Shown here in pieces: positions 1 to 5,083 of a stretch of 6,909 nt of DNA. Each line of letters opens with the position of its first letter. Position 1 is the stretch's first letter. The stretch is from Sphingomonadales bacterium UBA1936 (GTDB taxonomy: Bacteria; Pseudomonadota; Alphaproteobacteria; Sphingomonadales; Sphingomonadaceae), in contig DDFE01000245.1 in the NCBI GenBank assembly GCA_002336985.1, positions 1 through 6,909 of the forward strand, given 5' to 3'. The notes beneath the pieces were generated by a model. That model had not been told where the DNA came from. It was given only the letters and a program-made list of their open reading frames with translations, and did no database searches. Position numbers and translations under genes: made by a program.

Positions 1-650
1 ACCTCGAACGTGTCGAAGAAATCGCAGCCGTTGCCCCGCCAGACCTTCATGCCGAACGCTTCGGCGCGGCTGGCGATGTCGCCGGACGTGCCCACCGCGT
101 AATCGACACCCGTGTGTTCGGAATAATGGTTGTTCTCGAACAGGAAGATGCACGGCGCCTTCACGACGACAGCCAGGTTCATGGCCTCGAACGTCGTTCC
201 CTGGTTGCAGGCACCGTCGCCCGAGAACGCGATCGAGACACGCCCGTCGCCGTCGAGCTTGGCAGAGATCGCCGCGCCGACCGCAATCGGAGCGCCGGCA
301 CCGACAATGCCGTTCGCGCCCAGCATCCCCTTGTCGACATCGGCGATGTGCATCGACCCGCCCTTGCCTTTGCACAGGCCCTCTGAGCTGCCGTAGATCT
401 CGCGCATCATGCCCTTCACGTCGCAGCCCTTGGCGATGCAATGGCCGTGGCCGCGATGGGTGGAGATGATGAAGTCGCCGTCCGTCAGGTGTTCGCACAC
501 GCCGACGGCCGCTGCTTCCTGCCCCGAATAGAGGTGGGTGAAGCCGGCGATCTCGCCCTTCTGGATCTCGACATGAAGGCGCTCCTCGAACTCGCGGATC
601 ACCTTCATTTGCCGATAGGCTTTGAGCATCTGCTCACGGCCAAGCTGCAT
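1..650 (-). CDS. ThDP-dependent dehydrogenase E1 component, alpha subunit (acetoin/pyruvate dehydrogenase type), 3' end outside window
   Basis: The protein resembles E1 alpha subunits of 2-oxo acid or acetoin dehydrogenase complexes, which use thiamine diphosphate (ThDP) to decarboxylate or cleave an alpha-keto substrate and pass the acyl group to a lipoyl E2. About 216 codons are present, compared with about 320-350 for the family; the C-terminus lies beyond the left edge. Visible motifs are GQEA (residues 43-46), RGHGH (66-70), GKGGSMH (95-101) and the ThDP/Mg signature GDG (144-146) followed 26 residues later by NN (173-174), making D145 and N174 the likely Mg ligands. The RGHGH...GKGGSMH spacing and the GDGACNQG segment favour the AcoA/PdhA type. 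Two ATGs are adjacent (653 and 650); the second sits 6 nt from a strong AGGAGG, the first only 3 nt, so 650 is preferred. The gene is last in the leftward unit in view. A beta subunit and E2 would be expected to follow but cannot be seen. The substrate is unknown. Confidence 0.9.
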   Translation of the reverse strand, partial: MQLGREQMLKAYRQMKVIREFEERLHVEIQKGEIAGFTHLYSGQEAAAVGVCEHLTDGDFIISTHRGHGHCIAKGCDVKGMMREIYGSSEGLCKGKGGSMHIADVDKGMLGANGIVGAGAPIAVGAAISAKLDGDGRVSIAFSGDGACNQGTTFEAMNLAVVVKAPCIFLFENNHYSEHTGVDYAVGTSGDIASRAEAFGMKVWRGNGCDFFDTFE

Positions 651-656
651 CATTCC

Positions 657-662
657 CCTCCT
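657..662 (-). promoter_or_regulatory. Ribosome binding site AGGAGG for the E1 alpha gene
   Basis: On the minus strand AGGAGG is followed by GGA and then two consecutive ATG codons. Spacing is 3 nt to the first and 6 nt to the second, which favours the ATG at 650-648. It is the strongest Shine-Dalgarno sequence in the leftward unit. Confidence 0.7.
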
Positions 663-670
663 GCGCGACA

Positions 671-692
671 GTCAGGCCAGTGTGAGCCTAAC
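671..692 (-). other. Possible intercistronic RNA hairpin between the SDR and E1 alpha genes
   Basis: Read on the minus strand, GTTAGGC and GCCTGAC can pair over 7 bp (one G-U wobble) around an 8-nt loop. The element lies in the only sizeable gap of the leftward unit, about 9 nt upstream of the E1 alpha ribosome binding site. No run of U follows, so it is not a typical intrinsic terminator. It could be an RNA processing or stabilising stem, or chance; a 7-bp stem is weak evidence. A poor sigma70-like pair (TTGATT, 17 nt, CACACT) also falls in this gap, too weak to call a promoter. Confidence 0.25.
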
Positions 693-716
693 GCCAGCAA
701 TAATCAAGCACGCGTG

Positions 717-1478
717 TTAGAATTGAATGCGCTTGGTCATCGCACCGTCGATGACGATGTTCGTACCGCTGATGAAACGCGCGACCGGGCTTGCCAGGAA
801 AGCGATGGCAGCCGCCACTTCTTCCGGTTCGCCGAGGCGGCCAGCGGGCACCTTTGCGACCGTCGCGTCATAGAATTCGCGGCGACCCTGCTTGATCTTG
901 TCCCACGACCCGTCGGTGATGAAGATCGGCCCCGGCGAAACGGTGTTCACGCGAATGCCTTGCGGCCCGAGCTTCTGGGCGAGCGCCCCGGCGTGATGGG
1001 TGATGGCTGCCTTCATCGCGGCATAGGGCTGCGGGCCGAAATTGGGTTCGATCGTGACGTTGGTACCGACGACGATGATCGACGCCGCATCCGATTTTTC
1101 GAGGTACGGCAGCACCGCGTCGATCCCCCGCCAGGTGCCCATCACGTCGATCTCGAACGCCTTCGCCCAGCTTTCTTCGGATGCCGGGGGGCCGCCTGCG
1201 GACGCGAACGAGATGAAGATGTCGCATCCACCAAGCGCAGCAGCGGCGTCATCGACCCAGGCGCGATATGCGGCGGGATCGGACAGGTCGACGCTCGCCG
1301 AATGGACCTTGACGCCCTTGCTGCCGAGCGACGCCGCAGTCTCATCGATCGACGCCTGATCACGCGCGCAAAAGGCGATATCGACGCCTTCGGCCGCGAG
1401 CAGTTCGGCGGCATAACGGCCGAGGCCCTTGGTGGCGCCCGCGAGGATGGCCTTGCGACCCTTGAGCTTCAGATCCAT
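717..1478 (-). CDS. Short-chain dehydrogenase/reductase (SDR), classical type
   Basis: This 253-aa protein has the usual length of a classical SDR, an NAD(P)-dependent alcohol/ketone oxidoreductase acting in the cytoplasm. It shows the Rossmann glycine motif GATKGLG (14-20), an acidic D64 in the VDLSD segment that usually contacts adenine, the active-site Y152 and K156 (YAAMK), the IRVNTVSPGPI segment (175-185) and the C-terminal ISGTNIVIDGA segment. Departures from the family are Thr (T139) where the catalytic Ser is expected 13 residues before Tyr, Asp (D111) where the helix-4 Asn usually lies, and FASAGG in place of NNAG. It starts 3 nt after the NIPSNAP stop; its AGGAG (1488-1492, 9 nt from ATG) lies inside that gene's end, suggesting translational coupling. 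In this context it probably oxidises a hydroxyl made by or near the Rieske oxygenase step, for example a dihydrodiol or secondary alcohol. That substrate assignment is inference. Confidence 0.94.
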   Translation of the reverse strand: MDLKLKGRKAILAGATKGLGRYAAELLAAEGVDIAFCARDQASIDETAASLGSKGVKVHSASVDLSDPAAYRAWVDDAAAALGGCDIFISFASAGGPPASEESWAKAFEIDVMGTWRGIDAVLPYLEKSDAASIIVVGTNVTIEPNFGPQPYAAMKAAITHHAGALAQKLGPQGIRVNTVSPGPIFITDGSWDKIKQGRREFYDATVAKVPAGRLGEPEEVAAAIAFLASPVARFISGTNIVIDGAMTKRIQF

Positions 1479-1481
1479 CGG

Positions 1482-1805
1482 TTATTTCTCCTGTGATGCG
1501 AGGCGCCCGGCGTGCGGGTCCATGAAGACGAGCGTTTCGGTCTCGATATAGCGGTCGAGCTCGACACGGATTTCGGGATAGTCGGGATGCGCGCGAAAGA
1601 TGTCGTAGGTCGTCGGGAATTCGGCGTATCCGTCCATTTCCCACAGGTCGACGATGGTGTTCAGTCGCCCGGTCCGCTGGACGAAACATCCGACCAGCCG
1701 CCAGCTGCCGCTTTCCATGATCGGGAAGATCTTGGCTTTCAGCAGCGCCAGCAGGTCGGCGAGGTGCCCCGGCTTGACCGTGATTTCTGATTTCATGAAC
1801 AGCAT
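1482..1805 (-). CDS. NIPSNAP-family small protein (dimeric alpha+beta barrel fold)
   Basis: This 107-aa protein fits the NIPSNAP family: an opening beta strand with KPGHL (11-15), a helix ending in an aliphatic segment (IFPIMESG), then SWRLVGCFVQRTGRLNTIV (34-52) and the family's W-x-M/Y-D pattern (LWEMDGYAEF, 54-63). NIPSNAP domains share the dimeric ferredoxin-like alpha+beta barrel with ABM and EthD proteins. Bacterial members have no single defined reaction, so no catalytic role is assigned. The ATG at 1805 is chosen because AGGA (1815-1818) lies 9 nt upstream; a second in-frame ATG three codons in has no ribosome binding site. It sits 29 nt after the Rieske gene and 3 nt before the SDR gene, so co-transcription is very likely. 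A supporting role in handling the oxygenated product is possible but unproven. The alternative reading is an ABM-like protein; NIPSNAP fits better because of the RLVG...LN...LW pattern. Confidence 0.83.
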   Translation of the reverse strand: MLFMKSEITVKPGHLADLLALLKAKIFPIMESGSWRLVGCFVQRTGRLNTIVDLWEMDGYAEFPTTYDIFRAHPDYPEIRVELDRYIETETLVFMDPHAGRLASQEK

Positions 1806-1834
1806 GGTTTGATTTCCTGTCTTCGCAACGCCGT

Positions 1835-3052
1835 TCAGTTCCGCCCGCTCATGATGCGGTTGAGATTACGGTGCCAATGCTGAAGTGCGATCTCGTTGCG
1901 GCCGAGCACCGTGGCGAACCCTTCCGGTGCCCAGCGCAGATTGTCCTGACCGTCCTTCGACACCGAATAGTCTTCCTCGGTCACGACCTTCTGAATGAAA
2001 TCGTGCATGTTCGACCACGCCTCGATGTCGACCTCGGCCCCCGAATGCGCGGGCTGGTAGGTCGAAAGCAGCGTGCGCGAACGGTCGGGCGTATCGCCTG
2101 CGAAGATCCGCGAAATACCGTAGAACTGCCCGACGCCGATGATCGAGTTCACGTTGATGATCATGTTCGGGAACAGCATGTAGAGCCCGCCGTAGTCGGT
2201 ATGCGGCCACTCGGCTTCGTCGCGCTCCTGATACTCCATGAACTCGGCGCGCGGAAAAGCGAGCCGCGCATGCAGGCCGTAGTTGTCGTAGATCATCATG
2301 TTCGAATGGGCGAGCTGCCCGATGGTCGTCGGATGCAGCGACGCGAAGTGATAGCTTTCGCCATAGGTATCGAGCGCGTATTTCCAGTTGGCGTCGCACG
2401 GAATTTCCGAATTGCGGATCGGCTGCGCCTTTTCGAGTTCGAGATGCGCGATCTCAGGTGCGAAAGCGCCCAGGTGCGCATCGACATCGATGGGTTCGCC
2501 CAGCGGCGACAGGCGAACGAAGATCAGGCCGTAACGTTCGGCCACCGGCACGGGGACCAGGCCGAGCTCGCTCTTGTCGACCCCTTCGAAGCCTTCCTTG
2601 CCCGGTTGCCCGATCAGCTTGCCGTCGAGGTCGAAGGTCCAGGCATGGAACCGGCACGTCATCCGCGTGCGGCGGCTGCACTCCGTCACGACTTTCGCGC
2701 CGCGGTGCGGGCACATGTTGAGGAACGCGTTGACCGCCCCGCTCTTCGACCGGGTCAGCAAGATCGACGGCCCCAGCACGTCGAACAGCATCATGTCGCC
2801 GGGTTCGGGAATATCGCGCGTCAGGCCCGCGACGATCGGCATGCCGTGAAAGATCGCGCGCCGCTCGCGCTCGGCATAATCGGGGTCGGTATAGACCTTG
2901 GGATCGATCCGCATGGGCACATGGTCGAGGTCGGTCGATTTCGACCGCATCCGGTCGAGCGTCCGGCGGCGCAGCGCGTAATGCGACTCACGACGCGCGT
3001 CCGCCATTACGGGATCGGTCACGAGATGTTCGGCGACAGCGTCCACGATCAT
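1835..3052 (-). CDS. Rieske non-haem iron oxygenase, alpha (catalytic) subunit
   Basis: This 405-aa protein has the two domains of ring-hydroxylating oxygenase alpha subunits, which use O2 and electrons from a ferredoxin/reductase to hydroxylate aromatic or related substrates. The N-terminal Rieske domain (about 70-185) binds a [2Fe-2S] cluster through CPH (C114, H116) and, 16 residues later, CRFH (C133, H136). The catalytic domain (about 200-400) carries mononuclear iron ligands H235 and H240 (ESYHFASLH) and D361 (TEEDYSV). The residue bridging the two metal centres between subunits is Glu (E232) rather than the more common Asp. No beta subunit, ferredoxin or reductase gene is in view, so it may be an alpha-only enzyme fed by a reductase encoded elsewhere. 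AGGGAG (3054-3059) lies only 1 nt from the ATG but 7 nt from an in-frame GTG at 3046-3044, so the true protein may be two residues shorter. The substrate cannot be read from the sequence. Confidence 0.95.
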   Translation of the reverse strand: MIVDAVAEHLVTDPVMADARRESHYALRRRTLDRMRSKSTDLDHVPMRIDPKVYTDPDYAERERRAIFHGMPIVAGLTRDIPEPGDMMLFDVLGPSILLTRSKSGAVNAFLNMCPHRGAKVVTECSRRTRMTCRFHAWTFDLDGKLIGQPGKEGFEGVDKSELGLVPVPVAERYGLIFVRLSPLGEPIDVDAHLGAFAPEIAHLELEKAQPIRNSEIPCDANWKYALDTYGESYHFASLHPTTIGQLAHSNMMIYDNYGLHARLAFPRAEFMEYQERDEAEWPHTDYGGLYMLFPNMIINVNSIIGVGQFYGISRIFAGDTPDRSRTLLSTYQPAHSGAEVDIEAWSNMHDFIQKVVTEEDYSVSKDGQDNLRWAPEGFATVLGRNEIALQHWHRNLNRIMSGRN

Positions 3053-3053
3053 G

Positions 3054-3059
3054 CTCCCT
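3054..3059 (-). promoter_or_regulatory. Ribosome binding site AGGGAG upstream of the Rieske gene; bears on start choice
   Basis: On the minus strand AGGGAG is followed by C, ATG, ATC and GTG. Spacing to the ATG is 1 nt, too short for efficient initiation. Spacing to the GTG at 3046 is 7 nt, near optimal. The GTG is therefore a serious alternative start. Confidence 0.5.
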
Positions 3060-3070
3060 TTCGTCGTCCG

Positions 3071-3430
3071 TCAAGCCGCGCTGGATGCGAGCGTAAAGAA
3101 GTCCGCACGCGGCGTTCCGGTTTCGTCATAGACCGGCTCGTCGTGGTCGACGCGGTATTTGCGGCTTTGCGACTTGATCGGCCCCGCCGAACGCAACTGC
3201 GTCCGCATGTCGAGATAATTGGGCAGGGTGAAATGGTTGGCGAGCGATGCCTCGTCCGTCCATTTCTCGAACACATGGACGCGGCCCGGCGTCAGCGGGT
3301 CGAGCGCCCAGCTATAGGCAAGGCAACCGGGTTCGGCGAGCGAGTCCTCGATCAGGGTTCGCGCTTCGAGGATGATGCGCTCCGCATGCGCCGGATCCAT
3401 GTCCATCATCGCGGTGATCAGGATCGTCAA
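3071..3430 (-). CDS. ABM (antibiotic biosynthesis monooxygenase)-like small protein, TTG start
   Basis: The protein starts MTILITAMMDMDPAHAERI and is 119 aa long. Features fitting the ABM domain are the opening ITA beta strand, the helix carrying LEARTLIEDSLAEPGC (21-36), the central VFEKWTDEASLANHF segment (53-67) with conserved W57 and H66, and a C-terminal extension containing KYRV and EPVYDE (91-103). ABM proteins are dimeric ferredoxin-like barrels; some are cofactor-free monooxygenases acting on quinols or polyketides, but many have no known activity, so function is uncertain. The frame stays open to 3475, but the TTG at 3430 is chosen: it follows AAGGAG by 8 nt, overlaps the upstream stop as TTGA (4 nt), and gives the family's normal N-terminus. 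It lies 18 nt before the Rieske gene, implying co-expression and a possible shared pathway role. Confidence 0.85.
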   Translation of the reverse strand: MTILITAMMDMDPAHAERIILEARTLIEDSLAEPGCLAYSWALDPLTPGRVHVFEKWTDEASLANHFTLPNYLDMRTQLRSAGPIKSQSRKYRVDHDEPVYDETGTPRADFFTLASSAA

Positions 3431-3828
3431 AGCTTCATCTCCTTGGGGGTAAAGGCGCGCTCGGCGAACCGCCATCCGGCGCCGGTCCGTACAACGCGAT
3501 CCTTATAAATACCGGACTGCAGCCGGGGCGCTGCACCAGTTGCTGACAAATATTCGAATGTGTGCGTTGTCATCGCGGCGACATCGCCATCGACCGCGAT
3601 CATGCCGGGAAATGCGGAGAACCAGACCGAGTCGAAACCGGCCATGGCTTTCGTCCAGGTCGCGACAATCGCTTCGCGCCCCTCGACCTTGCCACCGCGG
3701 AATACCCAGGACGCGTTGTCCGCCCAGGTCGCACTCCAGGCGTCGGCATCGAGCCTGTTCACCGCATCGCTATAGCGGTCGAGCAGTTCGCGTAATGCCA
3801 GCCGATCAGATTCAGAACCGGTGAACAC
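3427..3828 (-). CDS. SnoaL-like (NTF2-fold) protein, GTG start, first gene of the leftward unit
   Basis: This 133-aa protein matches the SnoaL-like/NTF2-like pattern: an N-terminal helix LRELLDRYSDAVNRLDADAW (12-31), the WADNASW turn (35-41), GREAIVATW (50-58), then a curved sheet with MTTHTFEYL (86-94) and a closing strand GWRFAERAFTP (118-128). The fold includes scytalone dehydratase-type and ketosteroid isomerase-type enzymes as well as Rieske oxygenase beta subunits. At 133 aa it is shorter than typical beta subunits (about 160-180 aa) and looks like the stand-alone SnoaL_4 type, so a dehydratase/isomerase or binding role is more likely than a true oxygenase small subunit. The GTG at 3828 is chosen because the minus strand has GGAG 6 nt upstream (within AGGGAGAAGGGC). 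The gene opens the leftward unit at the divergent control region. Confidence 0.87.
   Translation of the reverse strand: MFTGSESDRLALRELLDRYSDAVNRLDADAWSATWADNASWVFRGGKVEGREAIVATWTKAMAGFDSVWFSAFPGMIAVDGDVAAMTTHTFEYLSATGAAPRLQSGIYKDRVVRTGAGWRFAERAFTPKEMKL
3439..3444 (-). promoter_or_regulatory. Ribosome binding site AAGGAG deciding the TTG start of the ABM gene
   Basis: AAGGAG lies in the last codons of the SnoaL-like gene, 8 nt before TTG at 3430. The stop and start overlap as TTGA, so terminating ribosomes could re-initiate directly. No ATG with comparable spacing exists; the next in-frame ATGs lie inside the first conserved strand. Confidence 0.7.
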
Positions 3829-3867
3829 GCCCTTCTCCCTCGTTGGCCGACAATGTGCCTCAAACGC

Positions 3868-3883
3868 CCATAACCCCCTATGG
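3868..3883. promoter_or_regulatory. Inverted repeat CCATA-N6-TATGG, possible operator or leader hairpin
   Basis: Perfect 5-bp arms CCATA and TATGG flank ACCCCC. The element lies about 40 bp upstream of the SnoaL-like GTG start, where it could be an operator or a leader hairpin for the leftward unit. Arms this short arise by chance, so confidence is low. Confidence 0.25.
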
Positions 3884-3927
3884 AAAGTTTGAAAACGACA
3901 AAATAGATACGCGCACTACAAAAAGGA

Positions 3928-3945
3928 CTTGATCAATTCTTCAAG
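3928..3945. promoter_or_regulatory. 18-bp imperfect palindrome CTTGA-N2-AATT-N2-TCAAG, candidate operator
   Basis: The 18-bp element is symmetric at 14 of 18 positions around a central AATT and also contains the perfect 8-bp palindrome TTGATCAA (3929-3936). Its length and TTGA/TCAA arms resemble binding sites of dimeric helix-turn-helix regulators such as MarR-family proteins, which is inference. It lies near the middle of the divergent region, about 100 bp from the leftward start and 60 bp from the rightward start, so one bound dimer could affect both units. Confidence 0.4.
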
Positions 3946-3949
3946 ATGC

Positions 3950-3960
3950 ATACGCGGTAT
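3950..3960. promoter_or_regulatory. Dyad ATAC-GCG-GTAT, possible operator half of the control region
   Basis: Perfect 4-bp arms surround GCG. The left part (ATACGCG) recurs as a direct repeat at 3907-3913. The dyad is centred about 18 bp from the centre of the 18-bp palindrome, close to two helical turns. Alone it is too short to be convincing. Confidence 0.22.
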
Positions 3961-3994
3961 ATGTTCTGATTGAAAACCTCTAGGGCGAGGGGTT

Positions 3995-3999
3995 GGAGG
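3995..3999 (+). promoter_or_regulatory. Ribosome binding site GGAGG deciding the TTG start at 4005
   Basis: GGAGG is followed by 5 nt and then TTG at 4005. A TTG further upstream at 3993 directly abuts the run GAGGGG with no spacer, so initiation there is unlikely. Starting at 4005 gives MDLTLSEEQ, the usual beginning of acyl-CoA dehydrogenases. Confidence 0.7.
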
Positions 4000-4004
4000 G
4001 CGTT

Positions 4005-5081
4005 TTGGATCTGACTTTATCGGAGGAGCAGCGGCTGTTCGCAGATGCGCTCAGCCGATTCCTCGAAAAAGAATACGCGTTCGAGCATCGGCGCGCACTG
4101 GTGGCGGACAAGGCATGGGGCGATGCCGTGATCTGGAACCAGTTGGCCGAGCTCGGCTGTTTCGGACTGGCCGTGCCTGAAGCCGTGGGCGGATTCGGCG
4201 GCGGGGCATTCGATATCGGGCTGATGATGCGGGCCCTGGGCCGCCATCTCGCGATCGAGCCGGTCATGTCCACGATCGTCGCAGGGACTTTGCTCGGCGG
4301 TGCACGCGATGCTGGCGAGCATGTCGAGGCATTGATCGAGGGTTCGATCCGCTACGCGCCCGTATTCGGACTGTCGCACAAGGATGGCGTGCTGTCGGGC
4401 ACGGCGCGTTCGCTGCGCGGCGCATATCGGGCTGACCGCTTGCTCTTGGCGATGGAAGACGGCCTGTTCTTCCTCGACCTGGCGGGTCTTCCGGTCGAAC
4501 CGGTGCCCCTGCTCGATGATACGGTCGGCATCGATATCGCTTTCGATTCGGTACCGGCCACGCGAATCGAGACCGGCAACGATTGGCAATCCTGGTATGC
4601 GCTCGCACTGGGGCGGGCCGAGGTCGCACGCGGCTGGCAGGCGCTCGGCACGATGGAGGGCGCGCTGGATGCGACACGCGATTATGTGCGCGAACGGCGG
4701 CAGTTCGGACGTCCCCTTTCCGATTTCCAGACCGTGCAGCACCGCGTCGCCGAAATGATCGTGGCGACGAAGGAAGCAGAGGTTGCGGCAACGCTCGGCG
4801 CGCTGGCGCTCGACGCGGCGACTATTGCCCGGGATGCGGACCGGGGGCTTTCCGTGGCAACGGCGCGCATCGCAGCGGCGGCCTCGATCGTTGCCGATAA
4901 TGCGGTACAGCTTCATGGTGGCATGGGCGTGTCGGACGAACTCGATATCGCAGCGCGCTTCCGGTCGCTTCAGGCTTACCGGGCCCATGCCCGCGCCGTC
5001 GATCGACCGGTGGAACGTTATGCCGCGACCGTCATTGCATCGAACGCGCATCACGGCAGCGCCGTGTTGATGGAGGCTTAG
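4005..5081 (+). CDS. Acyl-CoA dehydrogenase-family protein, FAD-binding partner subunit of a probable heteromeric enzyme (TTG start)
   Basis: This 358-aa protein belongs to the acyl-CoA dehydrogenase (ACAD) superfamily: helical N-terminal domain starting MDLTLSEEQRLF, then AELGCFGLAVPEAVGGFGGG (48-67), a degenerate middle domain, and a C-terminal helical domain. The C-terminal FAD-contact motif is intact: RRQFG (231-235), FQTVQH (241-246) and QLHGGMG (302-308). It lacks the middle-domain EPxxGSD and WxT flavin motifs, the C-terminal GTxEIQ-type segment and an alignable helix-G Glu, so it probably cannot work alone. Known ACADs with this architecture (FadE28/FadE29-type, FadE26/FadE27-type) form alpha2beta2 heterotetramers in which each subunit supplies half of the FAD site. 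The next gene, 2 nt downstream, has exactly the missing parts. The role inferred is alpha,beta-desaturation of a bulky acyl-CoA, passing electrons to ETF. The TTG start is set by GGAGG 5 nt upstream. Confidence 0.93.
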   Translation: MDLTLSEEQRLFADALSRFLEKEYAFEHRRALVADKAWGDAVIWNQLAELGCFGLAVPEAVGGFGGGAFDIGLMMRALGRHLAIEPVMSTIVAGTLLGGARDAGEHVEALIEGSIRYAPVFGLSHKDGVLSGTARSLRGAYRADRLLLAMEDGLFFLDLAGLPVEPVPLLDDTVGIDIAFDSVPATRIETGNDWQSWYALALGRAEVARGWQALGTMEGALDATRDYVRERRQFGRPLSDFQTVQHRVAEMIVATKEAEVAATLGALALDAATIARDADRGLSVATARIAAAASIVADNAVQLHGGMGVSDELDIAARFRSLQAYRAHARAVDRPVERYAATVIASNAHHGSAVLMEA

Positions 5082-5083
5082 GG

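Larger units (their letters stand above)
3829..4004. promoter_or_regulatory. Divergent control region between the two transcription units
   Basis: This is the longest non-coding stretch in the window, visibly AT-richer than its flanks, and separates the first genes of both units, so promoters for both must lie here or transcription must enter from elsewhere. I could not find a convincing -35/-10 pair with 16-18 nt spacing on either strand. It contains three short dyads, listed separately, and a 7-bp direct repeat ATACGCG at 3907 and 3950 (43 bp apart, about four helical turns). The arrangement suits a regulator acting on both units, but no regulator gene is in view. Confidence 0.7.

Noticed and set aside
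709..716. 8-bp palindrome CACGCGTG just after the SDR stop
   Set aside because: It is a short GC-rich palindrome expected by chance in such DNA, with no second copy or regulatory context.
441..1496. Open frame of 351 codons on the plus strand, opposite the SDR and the start of the E1 alpha gene
   Set aside because: Low-complexity charged composition, no domain, and it crosses two real minus-strand genes and their gap. It is a shadow frame.
3431..3475. N-terminal extension of the ABM protein back to 3475
   Set aside because: It would overlap the SnoaL-like gene by nearly 50 nt and adds residues absent from the family. The TTG at 3430 has a well-placed ribosome binding site.
1871..3508. Long open frame of 545 codons on the plus strand, antisense to the Rieske and ABM genes
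   Set aside because: The translation is rich in Arg, His and Val with no recognisable domain. It mirrors two well-supported genes, and long antisense frames are expected in GC-rich coding DNA.
3885..3963. Sigma70-like promoter pieces (TTGAAA, TTGATC, TATATG) in the divergent region
   Set aside because: No pair has 16-18 nt spacing with acceptable matches to both hexamers, so no promoter is called.
3993..4004. Upstream TTG start for the first ACAD gene
   Set aside because: The purine run GAGGGG abuts this TTG with no spacer. The TTG at 4005 has GGAGG 5 nt upstream and gives the family's normal N-terminus.
4017..5054. Open frame of 345 codons on the minus strand opposite the first ACAD gene
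   Set aside because: No ribosome binding site or domain, with Cys/His/Arg-rich composition typical of the reverse complement of GC-rich genes.
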